A stretch of 64,000 nt of DNA, taken from the NCBI GenBank assembly GCA_029246505.1, contig JAQWNC010000009.1:1-64000 (forward strand), read 5' to 3'. This document shows positions 36,535 through 45,253 of this stretch, piece by piece; the stretch's first letter is position 1; each line of letters starts with the position of its first letter. The position numbers and the translations under genes were made by a program. The notes below the pieces were generated by a model. The model searched no databases. It was not told where the DNA came from and saw only the letters and a list, made by a program, of their open reading frames with translations. The DNA is from Arenicellaceae bacterium. Lineage in GTDB: Bacteria > Pseudomonadota > Gammaproteobacteria > Arenicellales > Arenicellaceae.

Positions 36535-37665
36535 TTATTTCCCTACTTGGCTAATACCGTTTTTAATGAACGGTACTGGCACAATACGTGCTGCGACGGG
36601 TTTGTTGCGAATTTCTACGCTACAATTATTACCGGCATCACCTGTGACTCGCGCTAGGGCAATTGATTTCTCCAGACTTGGTGACCACGTGCCACTGGTG
36701 ATTGCACCGCGTTCTTGTCCATTGATTAGAACCTTTTGGTGACCACGCAATACACCGCGATCTTCAAGCACTAAACCGACTAGTTGTTTATGCGAGGATT
36801 GTATCTGATCTTCCAGCGCTCGTCGGCCAATAAAGTTACGGTTTGGGTCTTGTAGCGAAACAGTCCAAAGTAAACCAGATTCGAGCGGGGTGTGTTGTTC
36901 ATCAAGATCATTACCGTATAAGCTTAATCCTGCTTCAAGTCGCAAGGTGTCGCGTGCACCCAGCCCGCACGGTTGAAGGCCGACGTTTATTAACGACTCC
37001 CAGAGCCCTGCAGTATCCCGGTTAGGCAAAATAACTTCTATGCCATTTTCGCCAGTATAGCCGGTACGACCAATAAACCAATCGCTAATCTGTATGGAGC
37101 AAAATTTTTTGAGTTCGTCTACTGGTTCCCCAACTATTGGCCTTACTACCTGATAAAACTTTTGCCAAGCATCGGGCCCCTGTACGGCAATGAGCGCTAA
37201 TTCGGGTTGTTCGATTACGTTGACGGTGAAGTCGCTGGCTTGTTCGAGTAGCCATTTTTTAACTTTTTCGCGTGGCCCTGCATTAGTAACTACTCGGCAA
37301 TGGGTGTCGGATAAATAATAGGCAATCAGATCGTCGACTACTCCACCATTTTCATTCAGTAAGCAGGAATATATCGCCTTGCCTGGTGTATTACTGACAC
37401 GCTCGATGTCGTTGGCGAGTATTTTGCGTAAATAGGGAATGGTCTCATCGCCTTCCACATCCCAGACTGTCATGTGAGAAACGTCGAAAATACCGGCACT
37501 TTTTCTTACTGCAAGATGCTCTTCTATTTGGGAACCGTAGTTGACCGGTAATTGCCAGCCACCAAAGTCGACCATGCGCGCCCCGAGGGACACATGTTGA
37601 TGAAATAGTGGGGTTTGCTTGGGGTCAGTGGCAGGCTTACTATTCGTCGAGGAGCTGGAAGTCAT
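36535..37665 (-). CDS. gcvT: Aminomethyltransferase, T-protein
   Basis: T-protein of the glycine cleavage system: releases ammonia from aminomethyl-GcvH and makes 5,10-methylenetetrahydrofolate. [22 protein letters not shown] and [14 protein letters not shown] are the classical N-terminal motifs, and [13 protein letters not shown] and [18 protein letters not shown] the folate-binding ones. I place the start at ATG 37665; an in-frame TTG at 37719 would add an 18-residue leader without a ribosome site. It is preceded by a tandem glycine riboswitch, so it is expressed when glycine is plentiful. Confidence 0.95.
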   Translation of the reverse strand: MTSSSSTNSKPATDPKQTPLFHQHVSLGARMVDFGGWQLPVNYGSQIEEHLAVRKSAGIFDVSHMTVWDVEGDETIPYLRKILANDIERVSNTPGKAIYSCLLNENGGVVDDLIAYYLSDTHCRVVTNAGPREKVKKWLLEQASDFTVNVIEQPELALIAVQGPDAWQKFYQVVRPIVGEPVDELKKFCSIQISDWFIGRTGYTGENGIEVILPNRDTAGLWESLINVGLQPCGLGARDTLRLEAGLSLYGNDLDEQHTPLESGLLWTVSLQDPNRNFIGRRALEDQIQSSHKQLVGLVLEDRGVLRGHQKVLINGQERGAITSGTWSPSLEKSIALARVTGDAGNNCSVEIRNKPVAARIVPVPFIKNGISQVGK

Positions 37666-37762
37666 AATCTGTGAGCGAAAAGTTCGCTGTCTCAGTAGCC
37701 GTGCTGTTAAAAGGGTCAAATATTATGTGCGACAGCAATAATTCGCCATAACACGATATTTG

Positions 37763-38047
37763 CCCCTCTGTCCGGTTACCTGAGAGATCTAGGTGCGTGG
37801 TAAATCAATTGATTAATCACGCACCTGCTACCCCTTCGGTGGATTGCTTATTTCAGCTTTTAATCAACCACTATTAGATTAGCAGTTAACGAATAAACTG
37901 AAATCAATTCGCTCTCCAGAGACGGTGTATCAAATCTGCGGTCCTGATTGCCTGAGCGGTTACGGGCTCGTTGCGCCTTCGGCGGATTCTTTGCGCTTTT
38001 ATTGTATTACCAATAGTGCAGTGCAAAGAAACTCTCTCCCGCAGATT
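37763..38047 (-). promoter_or_regulatory. Tandem glycine riboswitch controlling gcvT-gcvP
   Basis: Two glycine aptamers in series on the minus strand. Aptamer 1 (about 37933-38047) is closed by a perfect helix, AATCTGCGG pairing with CCGCAGATT, and contains GGGAGAG, GCCGAAGGCGCAA and CTCAGGCA. Aptamer 2 (about 37763-37921) contains GGAGAG, CACCGAAGGGGTAGCA, CTCTCAGGTAACCGGACAGAGGGG. These blocks are the signature of the class. The first gene start is ~100 bases downstream. Tandem copies normally activate glycine cleavage genes on glycine binding. Confidence 0.93.
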
Positions 38048-38315
38048 GTTCACCATGACGCTATTATAAACCATTCGGGATATTCGCGAGAGTGAAACTT
38101 GAAAAATGAGAGGTTTAAATTTAAGGCTAAAAAGTTAGCCTTGCGCTAGATATGCAATTTTTTTGGTTTGATTAGCTAGCGGACAGCTAGTGTTTATATA
38201 AATGTGTAAGTAATAGATAAAAAGTAAAACTTTAGTGAAATAATTTTCCGTTTATATAGGTCTATATGTTTGTATGTTGATTCTTTTTGTCATTTTGGGG
38301 TTTGGTACCCTCATT

Positions 38316-38428
38316 ATTAATAGTCAATAGCTTCTGTTATCGACTATTAATGCTTGGCGAAAAATACGGGTTACATATAACTCCCTATCGTAGCGAGTCG
38401 GAACTTCGGTTCTGGCTCGCTATTTTTT
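38316..38428 (+). ncRNA. Candidate small RNA ending in a strong intrinsic terminator
   Basis: The 38056-38479 gap has no gene, yet its plus strand carries a 10-bp stem (ATTAATAGTC 38316-38325 with GACTATTAAT 38342-38351), ~40 bases of single strand, and a 14-bp terminator hairpin. No plus-strand coding frame precedes it: the nearest plus gene upstream is pirin at 32 kb. A terminator with nothing coding to terminate suggests a short transcript. A possible promoter lies around 38287-38312, but the boxes are weak. It matches no RNA family I can name. Confidence 0.4.
38391..38428 (+). terminator. Rho-independent terminator with UUCG loop
   Basis: TAGCGAGTCGGAAC pairs with GTTCTGGCTCGCTA over 14 positions (two G-U pairs) around a TTCG tetraloop and runs straight into TTTTTT. 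The T-run is on the plus strand only, so it does not serve the minus-strand gene ending at 38480. Confidence 0.85.
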
Positions 38429-38479
38429 ATCCTGTGAGCGCACTTTTTTTATGATGCTACTTATACGACTGGCTGATCT

Positions 38480-39385
38480 TTATAGAAAAATAACCCAAAT
38501 AAAAAATGCGAATAGCATGAACTTAATTACGTAGTATAGTTTTCGATTAAATAGCTTCAGTTTTTTTGCGACAATACGAGTGTAGTAAAGCACTCCGAAT
38601 ACGCGGTTTAGAAACCCGACAGATTCGTTGGCCTCATTTTTTGCAGCACTCGCTTTGACCATATGAGTGCTCACCCAATTGTTAATGCAGTCAGCCCAGG
38701 CATAGCGCATAGGGCGGCTGATATCGGCAAACAAAATAATGCGCTGTTCCTCAGATTGATTGCTAGCCGTATGAATAAAGGTTTCATCAAAGACTACGGC
38801 CTCACCATCTTGCCACCAGTGAGGTTGACCATCGACATTTATGTAGCATTTTTCTGAGTTTGGTGTGATTAGACCCAGGTGATATCGCATTGAACCGGCA
38901 AATGGATCGCGATGCTCAGGCAACGTTGCGGCGGGGGGTAATGAAGCGAACATGGCAGCTTTCATGTAGGGAATTTGTTTTACCAGTTCAACTGTTCGCG
39001 GACAGTGCTCAAGTGCTGAAGGCATAAAGTCGTCATACCACTTTAAATAAAAGCGTGTCCACCCAGTGCGAAAGAATGAATTAAAGGCAAGATCGTCGTA
39101 ATTGTCGGATGCCTTGATGTGCTCAGCCTTAGCTAGAGCGAGGGCCTCATCACGAATAATTTCCCAGTTGTCTTCAAGAATTTTTAATTCGGGATAATAT
39201 TTGTCAACTTTGGGGAATGGGACATTAGGAACTTTTGAGAAAAGGTAGATAAAAACATTAAATGGCGCGGTTAAATTCGTGTGGCTCGTTAGCTGCCGCG
39301 CGAACGAATACCTGACATTGCCGCGGAAATGAATAACCATTCCAGAGCCAACCAAAATCGCTAAAATTATGATGCCTATACTCAT
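38480..39385 (-). CDS. Aspartyl/asparaginyl beta-hydroxylase family protein (LpxO-like)
   Basis: A 301-aa Fe(II)/2-oxoglutarate-dependent hydroxylase with hydrophobic helices at both ends. The metal motif is PEHRDPFAGSMRYHLGL (His and Asp, residues ~155-172) with the distal His in VVFDETFIHTASN (~207), followed by the 2-oxoglutarate Arg region EEQRIILFADISRP. Membrane-anchored members include LpxO, which hydroxylates a lipid A acyl chain at the inner membrane; the flanking hydrophobic segments fit this better than the protein-hydroxylating type. Single gene. Substrate not certain. Confidence 0.82.
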   Translation of the reverse strand: MSIGIIILAILVGSGMVIHFRGNVRYSFARQLTSHTNLTAPFNVFIYLFSKVPNVPFPKVDKYYPELKILEDNWEIIRDEALALAKAEHIKASDNYDDLAFNSFFRTGWTRFYLKWYDDFMPSALEHCPRTVELVKQIPYMKAAMFASLPPAATLPEHRDPFAGSMRYHLGLITPNSEKCYINVDGQPHWWQDGEAVVFDETFIHTASNQSEEQRIILFADISRPMRYAWADCINNWVSTHMVKASAAKNEANESVGFLNRVFGVLYYTRIVAKKLKLFNRKLYYVIKFMLFAFFIWVIFL

Positions 39386-39518
39386 GCTGCGTATTGTAGT
39401 CTCACAGGACTAAATTTGTCCCGCTAGATTGTGAAAATAATCTCGAATTGATGCTTTTTACGAATAAACTTGCGCTGACTGTAAACTTATTACCTAGTTT
39501 GAATGCATACCTGAATTG

Positions 39519-40397
39519 ATGAGATTGCTACCTCAAAAAAAGTTTCCTTCACCGATTGAACGGTTGGAGGGTTCATTGTTTCCTAATGTCGGCGTTGATG
39601 TGTGGGTGAAGCGTGATGATTTAATTAATCCTGATGTATCGGGCAATAAATGGCGTAAGCTTAAGTATAATATTGAAGCGCTGTCACCCAAAGCGCATGT
39701 GCTCACTTTGGGTGGTCCATATTCAAACCACGTTCGAGCGGTTGCTGCGGCAGGTAAATATTGTGGTTTTGAGACAAGCGCCCTTATACGGGGCGAATTG
39801 GTCGAACCGCTGAACTCGGTGCTTGCATTTGCCGCTGCCCAAGGAATGAAGCTTTTGCCAGTGAGTCGTGAAGATTATAGAAACAGGCATGATGCTGAAT
39901 GGCTGGAAGCGATGAGAAAAGAAACTGGCGCCACCGACGTTTGGCCTGAGGGTGGTAGCAATGCGTTGGCAGTAAAAGGATGTAAGGAAATATTGGCTGA
40001 AGTGGAACAACACTTTGACGCAGTCTGCGTTCCGGTGGGTACGGGTGGAACGCTTGCCGGATTGATCGCTAGTGGTCGACAAAACACATCGGTAGTAGGA
40101 GTGTCTGTGCTAAAAGGTGGCGAGTTTCTAATTGATGATGTACGTCGATTACTTGCTGATGCTGGCGAAGTAGAGTTGTCACGATGGAGCATCGAGCTAG
40201 ATTACCATTGTGGTGGGTACGCGAAGTCGACCGGCGAGTTGCATGCCTGGATGGTGGATTTTTCAATGCGTTCAGGGGTTCCGTTAGAGCCAGTGTACTC
40301 AGGTAAATTGTTCTATGCTGTTTACGATATGATCGCCAAGCGCAAATTTTCGGCAGGTTCTCGAGTGCTTATTGTTCACACTGGTGGCGTATATTAA
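39519..40397 (+). CDS. ACC deaminase / D-cysteine desulfhydrase family PLP enzyme
   Basis: A ~292-aa PLP fold-type II enzyme. VWVKRDDLINPDVSGNKWRKL carries the Schiff-base lysine in SGNK (residue ~45), LTLGGPYSNHVRAVAAAGK follows, and VCVPVGTGGTLAGLIASG is the phosphate-binding loop. Members deaminate 1-aminocyclopropane-1-carboxylate or desulfurate D-cysteine; sequence alone does not decide, and most marine homologues are of the D-cysteine type. ATG 39519 is preferred over the adjoining TTG. Slightly short for the family (~300-340 aa). It lies 35 bp before the GDPD gene, likely one transcript. Confidence 0.85.
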   Translation: MRLLPQKKFPSPIERLEGSLFPNVGVDVWVKRDDLINPDVSGNKWRKLKYNIEALSPKAHVLTLGGPYSNHVRAVAAAGKYCGFETSALIRGELVEPLNSVLAFAAAQGMKLLPVSREDYRNRHDAEWLEAMRKETGATDVWPEGGSNALAVKGCKEILAEVEQHFDAVCVPVGTGGTLAGLIASGRQNTSVVGVSVLKGGEFLIDDVRRLLADAGEVELSRWSIELDYHCGGYAKSTGELHAWMVDFSMRSGVPLEPVYSGKLFYAVYDMIAKRKFSAGSRVLIVHTGGVY

Positions 40398-40432
40398 GGA
40401 GTAATTTAGAAAATGAGTTATTATCTATCGTT

Positions 40433-41443
40433 ATGAAAACCCCCCTGATAATTGGTCACCGTGGAGCTTGCGGGTATCGACCTGAGCATACTGCTGCTTC
40501 GTACCGACTAGCGGTGGAAATGGGTGCTGATTTTATAGAACCTGATTTGGTGTCTACAAAGGATGGGCATTTAATCGCGCGGCATGACAATGTGCTTAAT
40601 TTGACCACTGATGTCGCAAAATGTCAGAAATTTACCACTAAGAAAACGACCAAGATAATAGATGGCGAGAGCATCGAGGGCTGGTTTAGCGAAGACTTTA
40701 CCCTGCAAGAAATTAAGATGCTAAGAGCGATAGAACGCATGCCTGAAATACGGCCCGAAAATACTGAGTACGATGGTCAATTCGAGATTCTTACTCTCGA
40801 TGAAATTATTGCGCTGACAAAAGATTTGGAGCGCGAGTTCGATCGTACCGTTGGGCTTTATATAGAAACAAAGCACCCGAGCTATTTCACTTCCCTAGAT
40901 TTACCTCTGGAGCCACCGCTACTTGATGCTTTGAGTAAAGCTGGATATACGGGCAAAGATGCACCGATTTTTTTGCAGTCGTTTGAGACAGAAAATTTAA
41001 AGTGGTTGAGACGTTATACGCAACTGCCGTTAATTCAGCTTCTATGGCTCGAAGGTCAACCTGCCGATATACCACTTCGGGGTGGAAGCCTGAGCTATGA
41101 TGATATGGCTACTCCTGAAGGGCTAAGGGATATTGCTTTGTATGCAGATGGAGTTGGTCCGGAGAAAAGTCATTTTATATTGGCTGCCAATGCTAAAGGT
41201 CAGCTCGACCCGGCACGCGCTAGTAGTTTTATTGCGGATGCGCATGCAGCGGGATTAGCTGTGCACCCTTACACATTTAGGCGAGAAAACGCATTTTTAC
41301 CGGCAGATTTGCATTCCCCTGGTGGTGACGACAAGCCGGGCCAGCTAGAAGAAGAGATGCTTTTGTTCATGGAACTAGGCGTGGACGGCGTGTTCACTGA
41401 TAACCCCGATATTGGTTTACAGGCCAAGCAGAGGTTTTTGTAA
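40433..41443 (+). CDS. Glycerophosphodiester phosphodiesterase
   Basis: A 336-aa GDPD-family TIM-barrel enzyme (GlpQ type): hydrolyses glycerophosphodiesters to glycerol-3-phosphate and an alcohol. IIGHRGACGYRPEHTAASY holds the catalytic His-Arg and Glu (residues ~8-20), and DFIEPDLVSTKDGHLIARHD the metal Glu/Asp and second His. LAVHPYTFRREN and GVDGVFTDNPDIG close the barrel. No signal peptide is visible, so it should be cytoplasmic, unlike E. coli GlpQ. Probably co-transcribed with the upstream PLP enzyme. Confidence 0.92.
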   Translation: MKTPLIIGHRGACGYRPEHTAASYRLAVEMGADFIEPDLVSTKDGHLIARHDNVLNLTTDVAKCQKFTTKKTTKIIDGESIEGWFSEDFTLQEIKMLRAIERMPEIRPENTEYDGQFEILTLDEIIALTKDLEREFDRTVGLYIETKHPSYFTSLDLPLEPPLLDALSKAGYTGKDAPIFLQSFETENLKWLRRYTQLPLIQLLWLEGQPADIPLRGGSLSYDDMATPEGLRDIALYADGVGPEKSHFILAANAKGQLDPARASSFIADAHAAGLAVHPYTFRRENAFLPADLHSPGGDDKPGQLEEEMLLFMELGVDGVFTDNPDIGLQAKQRFL

Positions 41444-41536
41444 GGTTGTATACCTGTTTCCCGCTTACATTAACAATTGCGCGTTCATTACTACGCGTTG
41501 TTAAGCTAATTTGAAAAACTGGTCTGAAATCGCGCC

Positions 41537-41738
41537 TTAGTTTGCTTCAGGCCCGGCTGGCGGTCGTCGGTCAAGTGTTTTGAATGCAGAGGCTGTGGCG
41601 CTCTGCATCACCCTATCGAAGTAATCTGCGTCGAGGTTGCTTGCCAGTCAGCATACTTTATTGAGAGTTCTTGTTTTAGGGTCTCTGATGCGGCTGCTCT
41701 CTCGACAGGGCCCGAGATGCACCGAAAGTTTTGTCGCT
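41537..41738 (-). pseudogene. Decayed gene remnant of unknown family
   Basis: The 41444-41865 gap is otherwise non-coding. On the minus strand one frame reads NFRCISGPVERAAASETLKQ and on through ELSIKYADWQA. A shifted frame then continues NLDADYFDRVMQSATASAFK to RRPPAGPEAN and a stop. The composition is protein-like and the two halves join naturally across one frameshift near 41635. No family recognised. I see nothing else in this gap. Confidence 0.4.
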
Positions 41739-41865
41739 GGATTTTTGTGTAAAAGACTTATTTGTTAATTAAGGTCGTTTTTACCTCGACTGTATATTCC
41801 ATCTAAATAGTTCATCTATTTACTTGAGTGGTAATTCTCGTTACCCACAAACCGAATGCGCGATA

Positions 41866-43554
41866 TTAGCCCGAACGTTTTGCCCAGGAATCGCGCAGTG
41901 TAACGGTTCGATTAAATACCGGCGTTTCCGTACTGTGATCTACTGAGTCGGCAGAGAAAAACCCCAGCCGCTCAAATTGATAGTTCGCACCTTTTTCGGC
42001 TAATAGCAGCGATGGTTCCAGTTTACATTGGGTGAGCACTTGCAGTGATTCGGAATTCAAATGCTCAGTAAAGTCATCGCTCGCTAACGGGTTTTCTACA
42101 CCGAACAGGCGATCGTATAGCCTAACTTCGGCGTCGACGGCTTCGGTTGCTGATACCCAATGAATAATACCTTTAACCTTGCGTCCGTCTGGCGTTTGAC
42201 CACTCCCAGTTTCCGGATCATAGGTACAACGCAGTTCAATTACATTGCCCGTATCGTCTTTAATAATTTCATTACAGGTTATGCAGTAGCCATAGCGCAA
42301 TCGCACTTCTCGGCCTGGACCAAGGCGAAAAAACTTGCGTGGTGGGTCTTCCATAAAATCATCTTGTTCTACGAAAATTTCACGGCTTAAACGAATTTCT
42401 CTGGTGCCGAACGAATCGTCTTTAGGGTGATTACGTGCGGTCAAGGTTTCGCTGCTGTTCTCTGGGAAATTCGTAATCACGAGTTTAAGTGGTTTGAGCA
42501 CTGCAAGCGCGCGCGGTGCTTTGCTGTTTAGATCTTCACGAACCGAATTCTCCAGCACACCCATATCGACCATACTGTTATTTTTAGTTACGCCAACACG
42601 TTCGCAAAAGTCCCGAACCGCATCAGCGGTGTATCCGCGGCGACGTATTCCAGAAATGGTTGGCATGCGAGGATCGTCCCAGCCGGTCACGTGGCCTTGT
42701 TCGACCAACTGAATTAGTTTTCGTTTGCTCAATACTGTGTATTGCAAATTTAAGCGTGAAAACTCGGTTTGTTCCGGCCGCGACGGTGAGGTCAAGGTTA
42801 CATTGTCGAGTACCCAGTCATACAGTGGGCGATGATCTTCGAACTCAAGTGTACAAAGGGAGTGAGTAATGTTTTCCAACGCATCTGATAAGCAATGCGT
42901 ATAGTCATACATGGGATAAATACACCATTTATCGCCGGTGCGGTAATGATCGAGGTGACGAATTCGATATAGTACGGGGTCGCGCATATTCATATTAGGT
43001 GAGCTCATGTCGATACGTGCGCGTAATGCATGCGCTCCATCTTCAAACTCGCCACTTTTCATACGTTCGAACAGGTCCCGGTTTTGTTCAATTGTGCGGT
43101 CGCGGTGTGGGCTGTTCTTGCCAGGCTCAGTTAGTGTGCCCCGATATTCGCGCATTTGTTCCGCGTTGAGGCTATCTACATAGGCAAGGTTTTTGTCGAT
43201 GAGTTCAAGTGCAAATTGATACAGAGCATCAAAATAGTCAGATGCATATCGCAATTCGGTCCATTTGAAGCCGAGCCAACTTACGTCTTCTTTTATTGAA
43301 CGCATGTACTCGTCGTTCTCTTTTTCCGGATTGGTATCGTCGAAGCGTAGATTGCAGTGCCCGTCATACTGCTGTGCCAAGCCAAAATTGACACAGATGG
43401 CTTTGGAGTGCCCCAAATGTAAGTAGCCGTTTGGCTCTGGCGGAAACCGTGTGTGTACTCGTCCGCCATGCTTATTATTGGAGATGTCTTCCGCAATTAA
43501 ATTGCGGATAAAGTTGCTGGTGGGTGCGTCGCTAGTCGAGGTGTCTTTGTTCAT
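41866..43554 (-). CDS. glnS: Glutaminyl-tRNA synthetase
   Basis: A 562-aa class I aminoacyl-tRNA synthetase that charges tRNA-Gln directly. [16 protein letters not shown] is the HIGH-type motif (residues ~40-55) and [12 protein letters not shown] the KMSKS-type motif (~270). [17 protein letters not shown] and a C-terminal two-barrel anticodon-binding domain follow. The length and order are canonical. It is transcribed away from yjbQ, with a 171-bp shared promoter region. Its presence indicates the direct glutaminylation route typical of gammaproteobacteria. Confidence 0.97.
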   Translation of the reverse strand: MNKDTSTSDAPTSNFIRNLIAEDISNNKHGGRVHTRFPPEPNGYLHLGHSKAICVNFGLAQQYDGHCNLRFDDTNPEKENDEYMRSIKEDVSWLGFKWTELRYASDYFDALYQFALELIDKNLAYVDSLNAEQMREYRGTLTEPGKNSPHRDRTIEQNRDLFERMKSGEFEDGAHALRARIDMSSPNMNMRDPVLYRIRHLDHYRTGDKWCIYPMYDYTHCLSDALENITHSLCTLEFEDHRPLYDWVLDNVTLTSPSRPEQTEFSRLNLQYTVLSKRKLIQLVEQGHVTGWDDPRMPTISGIRRRGYTADAVRDFCERVGVTKNNSMVDMGVLENSVREDLNSKAPRALAVLKPLKLVITNFPENSSETLTARNHPKDDSFGTREIRLSREIFVEQDDFMEDPPRKFFRLGPGREVRLRYGYCITCNEIIKDDTGNVIELRCTYDPETGSGQTPDGRKVKGIIHWVSATEAVDAEVRLYDRLFGVENPLASDDFTEHLNSESLQVLTQCKLEPSLLLAEKGANYQFERLGFFSADSVDHSTETPVFNRTVTLRDSWAKRSG

Positions 43555-43725
43555 GAAAACTGGTGGTATCCGATTCTTGGCAAAAGCATCAATTTATAAC
43601 GCGAATTTGGTTGAAGTGTGCTTGTTGTTATTAGCAAAGATTATACCTTAGAGGTATTGTGAACTAATACCTCAATTATTCCATACCTGACTACCAAACC
43701 TCGTGGGCCTGCGTAAAATAGGTGT

Positions 43726-44142
43726 ATGTGGTATCAACGACAAATTCAACTAACAAGCAGTGGTAGAGAAACGATCGATATTACCGATAAGGTTTCTAGT
43801 TTGGTTCGAGAATCTGGAGTGCAAACCGGATTGGCTCATGTGTTTATGCAACACACCAGTGCGTCGATAATGTTGTGTGAGAATGTAGATTCTGCGGTGC
43901 GTAAGGATTTAGAGACCTTGATAGTGCGAATAGCCCCGGATGGTGATCCTGCGTATCAGCATGACTATGAGGGTGAGGATGATATGGCTGCGCATGGCCG
44001 ATCCGTGTTCACCACCAATGATATTAGCTTGTCGATTGCAGGTGGGGAGCTGGCGCTTGGAACCTGGCAAGGATTATATATGTGGGAGCATCGTTATGAG
44101 CCGCATCATCGGAATATTATGGTTACTGTTCAAGGTGAATAG
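43726..44142 (+). CDS. yjbQ: YjbQ family protein (secondary thiamine-phosphate synthase type)
   Basis: A 138-aa UPF0047/YjbQ protein. HVFMQHTSASIMLCENVD (residues ~38-55) and YEGEDDMAAHGRS (~85-97) are the family signatures, and GTWQGLYMWEHR near the end is conserved. E. coli YjbQ has weak thiamine-phosphate synthase activity; the true role is unclear. It is followed 27 bp later by dusA, possibly as an operon. Confidence 0.9.
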   Translation: MWYQRQIQLTSSGRETIDITDKVSSLVRESGVQTGLAHVFMQHTSASIMLCENVDSAVRKDLETLIVRIAPDGDPAYQHDYEGEDDMAAHGRSVFTTNDISLSIAGGELALGTWQGLYMWEHRYEPHHRNIMVTVQGE

Positions 44143-44169
44143 CCCGGTTAGTTTGCGGGATGTACGGAT

Positions 44170-45156
44170 ATGGATAAAAAGAAGATTTTAAATCGGCGTT
44201 TTTCCGTCGCGCCAATGATGGATTGCACTGATCGTCACTTTCGATATTTGGCTAGACTGATCTCTAAACAGACCCTGCTGTATACCGAAATGATTACTTC
44301 TGCTGCATTGGTTCATGGTGATCGTGAGTATTTGTTGGGGTTTGATGTTAGTGAACACCCCTTAGCGTTGCAGCTTGGAGGAAGCAAGATAGATGAAATG
44401 ACAGAGGCTGCCGAACTCGCCGAAACATACGGGTTTGACGAAATAAACATTAATTGTGGTTGCCCAAGTGATCGAGTGCAATCTGGCCGGTTCGGTGCGT
44501 GTTTGATGTTGGAGCCAGAGCTGGTAGCGGAAAATGTGAAAGCACTCCAAAAGGCATGTAATTTGCCAATAACCATAAAGTCTCGAATTGGCGTAGATGA
44601 AAATGATAGCTATGAAGAGCTTGTCCATTTTGTCGTGAGTAATGCTGTTGCGGGCTGTAAGACCTTTATTGTTCATGCTCGGAAAGCCTGGTTAAGTGGT
44701 CTCAGTCCAAAGCAAAATCGTCAGGTGCCACCGCTCAACTACCAGCATGTGTATCGCTTAAAGCAGGATTATCCTGAATTAGAGATTATTGTTAATGGGG
44801 GTATAAACTCACTTGCTGAAACCGCTGAGCATTTGAATTATGTTGATGGCGCTATGATGGGAAGGGAGGCGTACAGAAATCCGTATATTTTGTCTGAAAT
44901 AGATGCACAGTTTTATGGTGGCGGCGGGGTAGTCACCCGTGAAAAAATACTCCAACAATACATGGAATACTGTGTATACCAATTGGCGTCGGGTACGCGG
45001 ATGCACCATTTGGCAAGGCCCGTCATTGGCCTGTTTCATGGCGAACCACGCTCACGTTTGTGGCGGCAATATATAAGTGAACAGGCGCACAAACATAGCA
45101 GCGGTGTAGAAGTGTTAGAGCAAGCTTTTTCACGAATGGAGCTACTGGCTACTTGA
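44170..45156 (+). CDS. dusA: tRNA-dihydrouridine(20/20a) synthase DusA
   Basis: A 328-aa flavoprotein that reduces U20/U20a of tRNA. VAPMMDCTDRHFRYLARLIS (residues ~12-31) is the DusA-specific start, ININCGCPSDRVQSGRFGAC (~92-111) carries the catalytic Cys, and IIVNGGINSL binds FMN phosphate. EVLEQAFSRM near the end matches DusA not DusB/C. The length is normal. Confidence 0.95.
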   Translation: MDKKKILNRRFSVAPMMDCTDRHFRYLARLISKQTLLYTEMITSAALVHGDREYLLGFDVSEHPLALQLGGSKIDEMTEAAELAETYGFDEININCGCPSDRVQSGRFGACLMLEPELVAENVKALQKACNLPITIKSRIGVDENDSYEELVHFVVSNAVAGCKTFIVHARKAWLSGLSPKQNRQVPPLNYQHVYRLKQDYPELEIIVNGGINSLAETAEHLNYVDGAMMGREAYRNPYILSEIDAQFYGGGGVVTREKILQQYMEYCVYQLASGTRMHHLARPVIGLFHGEPRSRLWRQYISEQAHKHSSGVEVLEQAFSRMELLAT

Positions 45157-45253
45157 TGATTTTTAACCGCGAGAAACCTAGCTGTAATTTTAATAAAGTA
45201 ATTACGCGGCGCGCGTTAAACTCTTATCGATATATTTTGAAGGGCATGAAAAG

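Noticed and set aside
37930-38050. tRNA-like fragments (TTGCGCCTTCGGCGGA, GCCTGAGCGGTTA) upstream of gcvT
   Set aside because: No full cloverleaf or acceptor stem can be drawn; the blocks are conserved parts of glycine riboswitch aptamer 1 on the minus strand.
38400-38480. Terminator as the end of the LpxO-like gene
   Set aside because: That gene is on the minus strand and the T-run follows the stem only on the plus strand, so the hairpin does not terminate it.
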